A stretch of DNA of 64,000 nt, from assembly GCF_900176145.1 (NCBI RefSeq), contig NZ_FWWY01000001.1:749517-813516 (forward strand). Direction: 5' to 3'. A model generated the notes under the pieces. That model ran no database searches. It was given only the letters and a program-made list of their open reading frames with translations, and was not told the origin of the DNA. A program made the translations under genes and the position numbers. Positions 1 to 8,323 of the stretch are shown in pieces. Source of the stretch: Sulfobacillus thermosulfidooxidans DSM 9293. Lineage in GTDB: Bacteria > Bacillota > Sulfobacillia > Sulfobacillales > Sulfobacillaceae. How positions within the stretch are numbered: the first letter of the stretch is position 1; every line of letters starts with the position of its first letter.

Positions 1-465
1 GTTGACCGGGCTCGCGAATTGTTACAGGCTTCCTTGAGTGTATTTGACCGCGTCCATTTCCAAGAAGGGCAGGCTGTCATCCTAGAATCCTTGCTGCGTA
101 TTCCCGGTTCAGACAAAATGCTGGATCAATACGCACATCGCGTATTGGCAGCACCTGATGGGTGGCCATGGGAAGACACGAAAATCTTTGCATTACGAGC
201 ATTAGCCCGCCGAGCGGTGGCTCATGCCGATTACGAACAAGCCAAAGAATATTTGAGTCAAGCCCTTGCCATGAGCCCCGTGAGTAAGCAACGCGATTTG
301 GAATGTGAATATTACATTGTGCAAAGTCACCTCGGTGACCCCAATGCGTTGAACCAATTATGGAAGCACTTAACCGACCCGGCCTATGATTCTTCAGAAC
401 CGCGGAAATTCACGCCCCGTCTTCCGGTCATTTCAGCACCTGAAGTGGTTGGCGCGGTTAATTAG
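1..465 (+). CDS. TPR-like helical repeat protein, 3' fragment
   Basis: The frame is open from the first base of the window, so the start lies upstream and only the last 154 or so residues are seen. The visible part is alpha-helical. A stretch with ALARRAVAHADYEQAKEYLSQALA has the spacing of a tetratricopeptide repeat, which usually mediates protein-protein contacts. No catalytic motif or membrane segment is visible. It could be the C-terminal helical domain of a regulator or of a larger TPR protein. The gene ends just before a strong bidirectional hairpin and converges on rpsI. The fold assignment is moderate; the function is unknown. Confidence 0.55.
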   Translation, partial: VDRARELLQASLSVFDRVHFQEGQAVILESLLRIPGSDKMLDQYAHRVLAAPDGWPWEDTKIFALRALARRAVAHADYEQAKEYLSQALAMSPVSKQRDLECEYYIVQSHLGDPNALNQLWKHLTDPAYDSSEPRKFTPRLPVISAPEVVGAVN

Positions 466-475
466 ATCCGACATC

Positions 476-511
476 AAAAATACAGCCTCAGCACGTGGAG
501 GCTGTATTTTT
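476..511. terminator. Bidirectional intrinsic terminator
   Basis: A perfect 14-bp stem (arms 476-489 and 498-511) closes an 8-nt loop and carries an A-run on the left and a T-run on the right, so it can act on both strands. It lies 11 bp after the stop of the TPR-like gene and separates it from rpsI coming the other way. Confidence 0.85.
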
Positions 512-544
512 ATATTGGCGACTGCCAATTAGCCCGCAAAAATA

Positions 545-566
545 AAAAAGCCCAAATGGGCTTTTT
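545..566 (-). terminator. rpsI terminator
   Basis: A short stem, AAAAAGCCC against GGGCTTTTT with a 4-nt loop, overlaps the rpsI stop codon and gives a U-run on the minus transcript. It probably ends the rplM-rpsI message. Confidence 0.7.
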
Positions 567-957
567 ACCGTTTAGAGAATTGAGGAGCTTTACGAGCCTT
601 TTTGAGTCCGTATTTACGTCGCTCTTTCATTCGCGAGTCCCGCTTTAAAAAGCCTCGTTGTTTTAAAGGAATACGGAAGTTGCTGTCCACCGCTAGCAAT
701 GCCCGCGCAATACCATGACGTACCGCACCAGCTTGACCGGATACACCGCCACCTTCAACACGCACTAATACGTCAAAACGGCCCTGAAGATCCACGGAAT
801 TTAATGGGGCCATGACCATTGTTTGCAAGGTGCGAAGGGGAAAATATTCCTCAAACGGACGTCCATTGATCAATACACGTCCAGTTCCAGGAACCAGCCT
901 CACCCGTGCAATGGCATTTTTGCGGCGTCCCGTTCCCCAAAATTGTGCAACTGCCAT
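565..957 (-). CDS. rpsI: 30S ribosomal protein S9
   Basis: A 130-residue S9 of normal length. The N-terminal region has the [14 protein letters not shown] signature, and the C-terminus is the basic tail ending in SKR that reaches the P-site tRNA in the small subunit. The stop codon of rplM overlaps its start by one base, so the two are translationally coupled. The order rplM then rpsI is universal in bacteria. The two are driven by a promoter at 1446-1474. Confidence 0.98.
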   Translation of the reverse strand: MAVAQFWGTGRRKNAIARVRLVPGTGRVLINGRPFEEYFPLRTLQTMVMAPLNSVDLQGRFDVLVRVEGGGVSGQAGAVRHGIARALLAVDSNFRIPLKQRGFLKRDSRMKERRKYGLKKARKAPQFSKR

Positions 958-1391
958 TAGATTTTAACCTCCCATACTTGCGGCTGCTGGGCACTGTGTG
1001 GATGTTCCGCATTCGGATATACTTTTAGTTTCCGAAACATGGCGCGTCCTAACCGATTATGCGGCAACATTCCCCGGATAGCCTTTTCCACTGCAAAAGT
1101 TGGCTTCTTCTTCATCAATTGACGATAAACCGTACGTTTTAATCCGCCGAAATATCCCGAATGATGGAAGTAAATTTTTTGATCGAGTTTACGTCCCGTC
1201 AATACAACATCGGCCGCATTAACAATAATTACGTAATCACCGGTATCCACATGAGGAGTATACGTGGGCTTGTGCTTGCCACGGAGAATCGTTGCTGCAG
1301 CGGTAGCAACACGCCCCAGCGGTAATCCAGCAGCATCAATCACATACCACGTACGCTGAACATCTTGGGACCGGGCCATATAAGTGGACAT
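957..1391 (-). CDS. rplM: 50S ribosomal protein L13
   Basis: L13 binds 23S rRNA early in large-subunit assembly. I start it at the ATG at 1391, giving 144 residues, because a strong ribosome-binding site (AGGAGG, about 1398-1403) lies just upstream; the longer open frame to 1433 has no such site. Conserved motifs seen are WYVIDAAG near the N-terminus, GDYVIIVNA, and MLPHNRLGR. In Bacillus rplM directly follows truA; here about 8 kb of other genes lie between them. Confidence 0.97.
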   Translation of the reverse strand: MSTYMARSQDVQRTWYVIDAAGLPLGRVATAAATILRGKHKPTYTPHVDTGDYVIIVNAADVVLTGRKLDQKIYFHHSGYFGGLKRTVYRQLMKKKPTFAVEKAIRGMLPHNRLGRAMFRKLKVYPNAEHPHSAQQPQVWEVKI

Positions 1392-1439
1392 GAAATTACC
1401 TCCTACCTTGTGTGCCGGCGACGCTGCCGACAACCGAAC
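1392..1439 (-). promoter_or_regulatory. rplM leader hairpin (L13 leader candidate)
   Basis: The predicted rplM leader folds into a 7-bp stem (TGTCGGC against GCCGGCA) with a 6-nt loop, about 1408-1431, placed just before the ribosome-binding site. Low-GC Gram-positive bacteria have a known L13 autoregulatory leader at this place. Structure is seen; regulation by L13 is inferred. Confidence 0.45.
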
Positions 1440-1445
1440 ATTAGT

Positions 1446-1474
1446 ATTTTACGAGCATGGACATCGAATGTCAA
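1446..1474 (-). promoter_or_regulatory. rplM-rpsI promoter
   Basis: On the minus strand TTGACA (1469-1474) is separated by 17 bp from TAAAAT (1446-1451). This is a perfect -35 and near-perfect -10 for the housekeeping sigma factor. Transcription should start near 1439. It explains how rplM-rpsI are expressed although separated from the alpha operon. Confidence 0.85.
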
Positions 1475-1972
1475 GAAATTTGGTGCCTCTGCATATCATT
1501 GGCACCATAGAAATGGGAATCATCTTAAGTTTTTTCTTTAAAAATCCTAGTTTTTTGCGAGTTTACTATTATGCAAACAAAATATCGTTTACAGTATAAT
1601 AAGGACACTAATCATATATTTATCACTCAAATAGTCGTTATCGCCACCGTTTAAATCCGAAACATCGAGGTATTTCTACCACTGGCACACCGTTAAGCAT
1701 TTTAGCATAGGAGTCGAAAAATAGGTAGACTGTCGTCAAAGACCTTGGGGACTTTTCGGCTGATGATTCTCGATGTTTTATGGTATCAACCTATTGGTTT
1801 TGTGAATACCATTGTCAATGAGTTGGTAGAAGGGTTCGTGTTCATATCTTCTCACGGTAAATCTTCGTAGACATCATGCTGATAGATTCACATCATTAAA
1901 CCGCTCTAGACTTTATGAATACGGGCATTATCGTAATAGGCGCCGATGTAGTGAAGGAGGGAGCGAGAGCTT
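1475..1972. other. Intergenic region with a distant 10-bp inverted repeat
   Basis: About 500 bp without a convincing gene, between two divergent units. AAACATCGAG (1660-1669) recurs as its exact reverse complement at 1769-1778. I see no terminator, no tRNA and no clear promoter for the downstream zinc-finger gene. It may hold the regulatory region of that gene or decayed sequence. Confidence 0.4.
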
Positions 1973-2398
1973 ATGCGCAAACCACTACAAACCTATTATC
2001 TCCGGAAGTTAATTAACACCCTGGTAGATGCCACTTTAACCAGTCCCAGTTTAGCAGAAATGGTGCATCACCATTTGCAAGTTGAGTGGATTCGGGGTCA
2101 GATGCTGTCCCAGTATCGGGTTTTTGATTCCCGCGGAGAGGTATACTGGGAACTCAGTGTCATCGATGCACACGGGTATACTGATATGCTCTACCAACAA
2201 GGCTCGGCCCTTCTCACCATTGCCATTAATGGGGCATTGGTCACTCCCAAAGATGAAGAACGTGCCAAAGAGCTATTCCCCAATCGTGCGTTTAGGACTT
2301 GCCCCTATTGTCACCAGCGCTTTCATTCCTGGCTAGAATACTATGGCCACTACAAGTTGGACCATCTATTGGATCATCAAAGTTTACGCGCCATTTAA
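1973..2398 (+). CDS. Small protein with C-terminal C2H2 zinc finger
   Basis: A 141-residue protein with a strong ribosome-binding site (AAGGAGGGAG) before the ATG. The C-terminal part contains two cysteines in CPYC, 12 residues, a histidine, 4 residues and a histidine. This is the classical C-x2-C-x12-H-x4-H spacing of a C2H2 zinc finger, rare outside eukaryotes and the Ros/MucR family. The first 105 residues show no motif I recognise and do not resemble Ros. A nucleic-acid-binding role is inferred from the finger only. The gene stands alone on the plus strand, upstream of a methyltransferase gene. Confidence 0.7.
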   Translation: MRKPLQTYYLRKLINTLVDATLTSPSLAEMVHHHLQVEWIRGQMLSQYRVFDSRGEVYWELSVIDAHGYTDMLYQQGSALLTIAINGALVTPKDEERAKELFPNRAFRTCPYCHQRFHSWLEYYGHYKLDHLLDHQSLRAI

Positions 2399-2584
2399 GT
2401 CGTTAATCTTTGCCCCAAGCTCGCAAACACGCTATGCTAACGCCAGCGGGTACCTATCAAAAGAGCCGTCTTTTCATAAAATTCTTTCTCTGAGGAAAGG
2501 CGTCGGGAACATTTCCCCATGTGTCGTGATCTTTTCCTCACGATGATCTCTAGGTGTCCAATTTACAATTTGAGGTGTGCCCCA

Positions 2585-3433
2585 GTGAGTTTTTCCTTTG
2601 TGGATTGGGTTGATTCATTATGCTGGAACCTTTTGAACGACATGCCGGGAAATGAAAAGTGGTTGTTACGTCAAACTATTTATACAGCGGTGTCAAGACG
2701 GCAAGTCATTCCCACCCTTCCTTTTAAATCTGGACAAACCATCGCCGATTTCGGAACGGGTTACGGTGTGATGGCCATAGAAATGGCTCAGGCTCTAGGA
2801 GTTCAGGTTATAGGGGTTGATATTGATGACACAGTCCTCAATTACGCCCGGACTCTTAGCCAAGCCATCTATGGAACCCAAGCTCCAGTTGAATTTATCC
2901 ACGCAAACGTTTATCATCTTCCCTTTGCAGATCAGTCATTAGACGGGATTACCGCTCGCTTTCTTTTTCAACACCTTAATGAACCGCAGCGTGTCGCTCA
3001 CGAAGCCTTTCGCGTACTCAAACCATCGGCCATTATGGTTATCGAAGACATCGATGATGGTCTCATTCTTGAATACCCGTCTCTCCCCCCATCTTGGCAG
3101 CATGTTATGAACGCATTTCGGACTTTACAAGCACGCCACGGTGGCGACCGCGAAGTGGGCCGGAAACTGCCTTTTTACCTTCACCAGGCGGGATTAGTCG
3201 TCGACGCAGTGCAAATCCATCCCCTGGCACAGTTTTCCGCGCAAAATCCGCATGATTTGAGTTACCAATTCGAGCGAGAACGCATCGAACAGGTATTGCC
3301 CGAGCTCTATAAAGAGCACTTGCTGAGCCCAGATCAATGGCAGTCCGCCCTTAAAGACTTGATGGCTGTTGAGGGGAAATGGATGCTTCAAAGTGCATCA
3401 ACCTTGCGAATTATCGCCCATCGCCCTGGTTAA
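2585..3433 (+). CDS. Class I SAM-dependent methyltransferase
   Basis: A Rossmann-fold methyltransferase of 282 residues from the GTG at 2585, chosen because GAGGTG lies 7 nt upstream; the longer frame from 2519 has no ribosome-binding site. Motif I is ADFGTGYGVMAIEMA, followed by the acidic motif II VIGVDID and motif IV region GITARFLFQHLNEP. This is the UbiE/Methyltransf_11 pattern. The substrate cannot be told. The 3' end overlaps the convergent epimerase-like gene by 4 bp. Confidence 0.8.
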   Translation: MSFSFVDWVDSLCWNLLNDMPGNEKWLLRQTIYTAVSRRQVIPTLPFKSGQTIADFGTGYGVMAIEMAQALGVQVIGVDIDDTVLNYARTLSQAIYGTQAPVEFIHANVYHLPFADQSLDGITARFLFQHLNEPQRVAHEAFRVLKPSAIMVIEDIDDGLILEYPSLPPSWQHVMNAFRTLQARHGGDREVGRKLPFYLHQAGLVVDAVQIHPLAQFSAQNPHDLSYQFERERIEQVLPELYKEHLLSPDQWQSALKDLMAVEGKWMLQSASTLRIIAHRPG

Positions 3434-4290
3434 AAATCTGTGCCTAAGGGCGTAGGATGGGCGATAATTTGATGCCAGCGGGTATCCTCTGTCACATTGG
3501 GCTCATTTAACATGAATAATTGATCTACCGTAACGGGAAAACCGGGAAGATTTTGCCCAAGACGGGCTGCCGCAAATAATAGGGGCAGAGGCACGTGAAA
3601 TAAGGGCAGATGCTCCCGTCCTATAGTTTTGGCCACATGACGATATAAATCATTCAAGGTAAATACTGTGGGTCCCCCAATTTCCCAAGTTTCTCCTCCG
3701 TATTGGGGCAAATCGACCAGACGGGCGATTAATTCAGCAACATCGTGACGCGCTACGGGCTGCAGTAATGTGTCCCCACTGCCAGGGACAGGAACCACCG
3801 GCCAATGGCACTGTGTCTTGAGCATTTGAAAAAAGGGAGCGCCTCCCCCAAAGAGCAAGGACGGGCGCAAAATGATGGCATCCACGCCCTGCTGCCGGAT
3901 GTATTGTTCGGCTTTCCACTTACTCTGATGATACCGACTCCGGGCATTTTCTCGCGTCCCCAGTGCCGACATATGAATGAGCCGTGGCACCCCATTTTGT
4001 CTCATGGCGTCCACAAGTCGCTTGGTGACTTGGTAATGCATGACATCAAAGGTGATGCCCTGGCTAAGTTTTTCCTCAATGATCCCCACAAGGTGAATGA
4101 CCACGTCGATTCCCTGCATTACAGCCGTGAGATCGACCTGGCGAATATCCCCTGACACAAATTGAACACCAGAAGCCAGGTTCGACGGATGGCGGGCAAG
4201 GACGCTGATTTCATGATGATGCCGTAATAAGGCTTGTTGCACGGCCTGACCCACATATCCTGTACCACCCGTGACGAATACCCGCATCAC
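3430..4290 (-). CDS. NAD(P)-binding epimerase-like protein (NDUFA9/NmrA type)
   Basis: An atypical short-chain dehydrogenase of 286 residues with the N-terminal dinucleotide motif TGGTGYVG. The catalytic Tyr-x3-Lys of the extended SDR family appears as YHQSK near residue 122. Members with this pattern include NDUFA9-like chaperones and quinone- or carotenoid-linked reductases; the substrate is unknown. The start is GTG at 4290 or the adjacent ATG at 4287; a GGAGGC ribosome-binding site lies at about 4298-4303. It is the last gene of the marR efflux operon, so a role linked to the exported compound is possible but not shown. Confidence 0.75.
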   Translation of the reverse strand: MMRVFVTGGTGYVGQAVQQALLRHHHEISVLARHPSNLASGVQFVSGDIRQVDLTAVMQGIDVVIHLVGIIEEKLSQGITFDVMHYQVTKRLVDAMRQNGVPRLIHMSALGTRENARSRYHQSKWKAEQYIRQQGVDAIILRPSLLFGGGAPFFQMLKTQCHWPVVPVPGSGDTLLQPVARHDVAELIARLVDLPQYGGETWEIGGPTVFTLNDLYRHVAKTIGREHLPLFHVPLPLLFAAARLGQNLPGFPVTVDQLFMLNEPNVTEDTRWHQIIAHPTPLGTDF

Positions 4291-4300
4291 CTATGAGCCT

Positions 4301-4331
4301 CCTTTTACCGTTTATTATAGACGGTAAAAGG
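4301..4331 (-). promoter_or_regulatory. Hairpin covering a ribosome-binding site
   Basis: CCTTTTACCGT (4301-4311) and ACGGTAAAAGG (4321-4331) are perfect complements around a 9-nt loop. On the minus transcript the second arm runs into the GGAGG of the epimerase-like gene and no U-run follows. It is better read as a translational or RNA-processing element than as a terminator. Confidence 0.5.
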
Positions 4332-4337
4332 ATCGGT

Positions 4338-5033
4338 TTAATGCACAGTAATACGAACCTCAGCATTTTCTCCTGGTAACAATGTGTATCCGGCAGCATC
4401 AATGGATAGCTCGACCGGAATGCGTTGTGTCACTTTTGTGTACGTGCCCGACGTCGCAGCGGTCGGAATAAGAGAAAAGAAGGATTGAGTTGTCGGTTGA
4501 ATTGCTTCGACGGTCCCTGAGAACGCAACACCCGGATGTGCATCCACGTAAATGGTGGCACTTTGGCCCACCGACACATTCCGAATTTTACTTTCAGGGA
4601 TGTTGGCAATGACCATGACATGAGATAGTTGGACCAGAGTAACAAGCGGCGTCCCGGCGCTAACCATTTGCCCATCATGGACCGCTAAATTGGCCACGAC
4701 CCCGTTCACTGGGGCAACAATATTCACTGTGGTCGAAGTGGGTGATGACGTCGCACTCTTTCCCTTTCCCGTTTGAGATGCTGAGGTCGTCACCGTGGTG
4801 AGTTCTTGACCAATCACTTGTCCTTGGGTCACATGTTGCCCTAAACTGACCGACAAGTTTTCTATAGTGCCCGGGGTTACAGCAGCAATAGGAATGCTGG
4901 GAGCCGAGATGGAGGCATCTTGGGTGGACACGTAATCATAATTCTGAGTCCAGTAGTATGCCACCACTCCCCCAATCAAAATTAACGCCACAATGATTAA
5001 GATGTTAATCAGTATCAATCGACTCTGCTTCAC
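4338..5033 (-). CDS. HlyD/EmrA-type membrane fusion protein (second copy)
   Basis: An adaptor of 231 residues with one N-terminal membrane segment (residues about 7-29) and an extracellular biotinyl-lipoyl-like half motif (PGTIENLSVSLGQHVTQGQVIG) repeated later as VVANLAVHDGQMVSAGTPL. A Ser/Thr/Gly/Lys-rich linker separates the two half-motifs where longer EmrA proteins have a coiled-coil hairpin. In a Gram-positive cell it would sit outside the membrane and work with the DHA2 permease encoded just upstream. It is shorter than E. coli EmrA (about 390 residues) because the hairpin is missing. Confidence 0.85.
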   Translation of the reverse strand: MKQSRLILINILIIVALILIGGVVAYYWTQNYDYVSTQDASISAPSIPIAAVTPGTIENLSVSLGQHVTQGQVIGQELTTVTTSASQTGKGKSATSSPTSTTVNIVAPVNGVVANLAVHDGQMVSAGTPLVTLVQLSHVMVIANIPESKIRNVSVGQSATIYVDAHPGVAFSGTVEAIQPTTQSFFSLIPTAATSGTYTKVTQRIPVELSIDAAGYTLLPGENAEVRITVH

Positions 5034-5101
5034 CGATTTTCGCTCCTTTAATAACCTTTAATAGGCCAATCTCAAGTTCCCATGCATTTGGGGTCATCCC
5101 A

Positions 5102-6661
5102 TTAATCGACGATCATCTGGTTCGATGCACGTTGGTGACGATACGTTTTCAAAAACAAGGACAAAAAGGCGCCCAGAAGGGTAATGCCTGCTCCAAGCAC
5201 GAAAATATCGTCAATCCCCATGACAAACGCTTGCTGTTGAATTAAGTCATATAACTCTGTAGTGGTTAACGAAACACTTTGACCTAAGGCCATGCCGTGT
5301 TGGACCAAAAATCCTGTTAATTGATGCATAAATTGCACGGCTGGTTGAGAGGTAGGGGTATAAGACGCGGCAATGGTCGTGGCATGCAAGGTCGCCTGGG
5401 ATTGTAGCACTGCCGTCATAAATGCCAATCCAAAGGACCCGGCCACGCGTTGCATGATGTTGTTAATCGCCGAGCCGGTTCCGACAAGCTCTGTGGGCAC
5501 GGCGGACATCCCGGCTGTTGTCGCTGGCATCATCGCCATGCCCATTCCGATTCCCCGTAGGGTCAACCACAACACCACATCCGAGACCGGTGTCGTGGTT
5601 GACAACCGGTGCAATAAAAATGTGGTGTACGTCAAAATCAAGAGTCCGCCTAAGACCAACGGCCGCGCCCCGATTTTGTCGTAAAGCCTACCGGATATAG
5701 GCATCATAATCGCTGATGCTGCCGCGGCGGGCATCATCATTAATCCCGTTTTCAAAGCACCATATCCAACTACCGTCTGTAAGAACAAGGGAACATAAAA
5801 AACACCGGAATACATAGCGACCGTAATGATGATGACCAGTAAATTAGCCATCGCGAACGACCCATGGGCGAAAACCCGCAAATTTAATAATGGATGCTTC
5901 ACCGTAAGTTCCCATAAGGTAAACAGGACCAAGAACAACGTTGAGGCCACCAAAAGCAAAACAATCGGTTCCGAATTCCAGCCCCATGTCTGACCTTCTG
6001 ATAAGGCTAATAACAACCCGAATAATCCGGTTGCCGACAAGACAAATCCCACCATATCAAAGGGGCCCGTGTTCGAGGACGGAAACTTAGGCACATAGGC
6101 GAGCGCTAAAAACGCACCAAGAATCCCAATAGGAACATTAATATAAAAGATAAGACGCCAATCGACGTACTCCACTAACCAGCCGCCCAAGGTTGGACCA
6201 ATGGCCGGGGCAACAATAATGCCGAGCCCCCAAAATCCCATAGCTGTCCCGATGCTCTCCCGTGGAACCATTCGGTAGACCATGGACATGGTAATGGGCA
6301 TAATTAAACCGCCTCCGAGAGCCTGTAAAACACGAAACACCGTCAGAATCGATAGGCTCCATGAAAGTCCTGAAAGGGCTGAACCTACGGTAAAGATCAC
6401 GAGCGACAAAATATAAATACGGCGATAGCCAAACCGTTCTCCCAGATATCCGGCGAGGGGCACAACCACTCCTAAGGTCAACATGTAAATCGTGACAACC
6501 CACTGGACCTGGGCGGTATCGACCGAAAACACACTCTCCAGCTTGGGAATGGCAATATTGACAATGGAGGTATCCAATATGGCCATGAATCCTCCGGCAA
6601 TGAGAACGGCCAGGGCAACGCCCCATTTGTCGGTGATGGTTGATGCCTGTTGTTGGGCCAT
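5102..6661 (-). CDS. DHA2 family multidrug MFS transporter (EmrB/QacA type)
   Basis: A proton-driven drug exporter of 519 residues with about 14 hydrophobic segments. The loop after the second segment has motif A (GYLGERFGYRR). The fifth segment carries antiporter motif C (APAIGPTLGGW). The start is the ATG at 6661, with GAAGGGAG upstream; the longer open frame overlaps the adaptor gene before it and lacks a ribosome-binding site. It lies between two HlyD-like adaptor genes and under a MarR regulator, a typical efflux arrangement. The substrate is unknown. Confidence 0.93.
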   Translation of the reverse strand: MAQQQASTITDKWGVALAVLIAGGFMAILDTSIVNIAIPKLESVFSVDTAQVQWVVTIYMLTLGVVVPLAGYLGERFGYRRIYILSLVIFTVGSALSGLSWSLSILTVFRVLQALGGGLIMPITMSMVYRMVPRESIGTAMGFWGLGIIVAPAIGPTLGGWLVEYVDWRLIFYINVPIGILGAFLALAYVPKFPSSNTGPFDMVGFVLSATGLFGLLLALSEGQTWGWNSEPIVLLLVASTLFLVLFTLWELTVKHPLLNLRVFAHGSFAMANLLVIIITVAMYSGVFYVPLFLQTVVGYGALKTGLMMMPAAAASAIMMPISGRLYDKIGARPLVLGGLLILTYTTFLLHRLSTTTPVSDVVLWLTLRGIGMGMAMMPATTAGMSAVPTELVGTGSAINNIMQRVAGSFGLAFMTAVLQSQATLHATTIAASYTPTSQPAVQFMHQLTGFLVQHGMALGQSVSLTTTELYDLIQQQAFVMGIDDIFVLGAGITLLGAFLSLFLKTYRHQRASNQMIVD

Positions 6662-6698
6662 AGACTCCCTTCTTTCTTGTCTTTCGCGAGACGTCGTG

Positions 6699-7319
6699 TT
6701 AAATGTGAATACGCACCGATGCATTTTCCCCGGCGAGGAACTGATCGCTGCCAGGATTGACAGTAATCGTAACCGGTATCCACTGCCGTTCTTTAGAAAA
6801 GGTTCCAACTTGCAGTAAGGGTGACAACGTGCTTAAAGTCGCAGACCCGATATGAGTCACTCGACCAGTAAATGTCGTGCCTGGGTAAGCACTGAGGGTA
6901 ACGTCCACCGCTTGTCCAATGGCCACCTTGCGAGCGCGGGATTCCGGAATATCCGCCACAATTTGACTGTTCTGCAATTGGACAATGGCCATTAAATCCT
7001 CTTTGGGGTCAACACTAGCGCCTTTGGCTACAGCAATTGACCCCACAATGCCCCCCTTACGGGCATAGAGATCGTGCGTGTTGCCACTAGGGGTCGTTAC
7101 CTCGGCCAGCAAGGTGCCACGAGTGACGTGTTCTCCCGTGTGAACGAAGACGTGGGACACGGTCCCCAGGCTTGATGCCGGCACCCATACATAGGGTGCT
7201 GTCACATAGGCATAGGATGAATCGACATAATGGGCCTGATCATAAGCATCAAATCCGGCAATCGCACCCAATACGAGTACGCCCATGAGAGCCACCACTC
7301 CGAAAATCCACCTCGGCAT
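6699..7319 (-). CDS. HlyD/EmrA-type membrane fusion protein (first copy)
   Basis: A 206-residue adaptor starting at the ATG at 7319, preceded by AAGGAAGGTGAG. It has one N-terminal membrane segment (MPRWIFGVVALMGVLVLGAI) and the lipoyl-like motif with GTVSHVFVHTGEHVTRGTLL, then the barrel domain region IVADIPESRARKVAIGQ, which is also present in the second copy (IVANIPESKIRN there is near-identical). The two adaptors flanking one permease are clearly related but diverged, suggesting duplication. It starts 5 bp after the stop of the preceding gene. Confidence 0.87.
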   Translation of the reverse strand: MPRWIFGVVALMGVLVLGAIAGFDAYDQAHYVDSSYAYVTAPYVWVPASSLGTVSHVFVHTGEHVTRGTLLAEVTTPSGNTHDLYARKGGIVGSIAVAKGASVDPKEDLMAIVQLQNSQIVADIPESRARKVAIGQAVDVTLSAYPGTTFTGRVTHIGSATLSTLSPLLQVGTFSKERQWIPVTITVNPGSDQFLAGENASVRIHI

Positions 7320-7323
7320 TGAC

Positions 7324-8160
7324 TCACCTTCCTTCTGTTGTCTTGGCGTCGGAATGCTCCCATTGGCTGAGCAAACTGGCATATCCTAAGCGGAGTAATT
7401 CAATCTCTTCGAGCCGTTCCTCAACCGAAGTAATCCGTTCCAGTCTAATGCGCACATCAATGGTTTGCCGGTATGCGTCGTCTTCGATGCTTTTGGTGGG
7501 AACGCCATGACTCATTTCTTCCCAAAGAAGATCCGCTTCAGCGTTTAAATCCGCTAACCGTTCGGTCATGTCGTGTTCACTGAAAACGGTCCGATAGCGG
7601 TCTATATGGAAGACCGGGTCCTCGCCATTACTCCACGCTTCGTAGCCCTGGGCCAATATGGATAATTCCAGCAATCGGCGTATTTGCCTGGGACGCTCTC
7701 CTTGTCCACTAGCCTCGTCATTTCCCGCGTTTTTCATCACGATATCGGCCAGTTCCGCCGCCCGCGCTTGAATGTCTTTGGCCTTATAACGCCAACGTGT
7801 ACGCGAAACTTGCTCCCGTAAATACCCAATACGCTCGGGAAGACTGGTGCCGAGAGGGACTAATGCGCCCTCGGTAGAAGGCCGATATTCGGGCAACGAA
7901 TGAACCGAGGACATAGGCGCTGGCTCTTTGGGATCGTGATGGTGCTCAGCCGACGTGGGTGGAGTCCCATTATTCTCTCCCGACACGATTTCTAGCGCCC
8001 GGTTTCGACCCAGCAATACGGATAAAATGGCCGTTGTGAGTCCGAGTCCGATCAGACTAAGTCCCCATATCGCGCTGATAGAAGGTTCTGCAATCAATAA
8101 AAAGAGGCCTATGGCCACACTCACGACGGCTTCTATAAGACCTGCAACCAATAGTCCCAT
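7324..8160 (-). CDS. Membrane protein of unknown function in the efflux operon
   Basis: About 279 residues from the ATG at 8160, where GGGAG sits 9 nt upstream. A TTG start at 8301 would add 47 residues and is also possible. Two hydrophobic segments form the N-terminus (MGLLVAGLIEAVVSVAIGLF and the next one), followed by a long charged, mostly helical cytoplasmic region rich in Arg and Glu with the repeated theme RIGYLREQ and RLERITSVEERLEEIELL. No family is recognised. Its place between marR and the first adaptor suggests a partner or sensor for the pump, which is inference only. Confidence 0.6.
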   Translation of the reverse strand: MGLLVAGLIEAVVSVAIGLFLLIAEPSISAIWGLSLIGLGLTTAILSVLLGRNRALEIVSGENNGTPPTSAEHHHDPKEPAPMSSVHSLPEYRPSTEGALVPLGTSLPERIGYLREQVSRTRWRYKAKDIQARAAELADIVMKNAGNDEASGQGERPRQIRRLLELSILAQGYEAWSNGEDPVFHIDRYRTVFSEHDMTERLADLNAEADLLWEEMSHGVPTKSIEDDAYRQTIDVRIRLERITSVEERLEEIELLRLGYASLLSQWEHSDAKTTEGR

Positions 8161-8323
8161 AAGACTCGTCTCCCTTTGATTCTTAATCCCTACCCCAAAA
8201 TGCGTGATGGGCCGTCTTCCCCGAGCGAGCAGGGATAAAAGTCCGCTTAACCCTATCCCGCTTGGGGTCACGCGTGAAGGTTGGGAATTCAGTGTCGTCA
8301 ACCGGTCCTACCCTGTCTTCGTC

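Noticed and set aside
1384-1599. Plus-strand frame over the rplM promoter
   Set aside because: Overlaps the promoter, leader and start of rplM and has no ribosome-binding site.
3734-4155. Several short frames on both strands within the epimerase-like gene
   Set aside because: They lie within a gene with clear family motifs and lack initiation signals.
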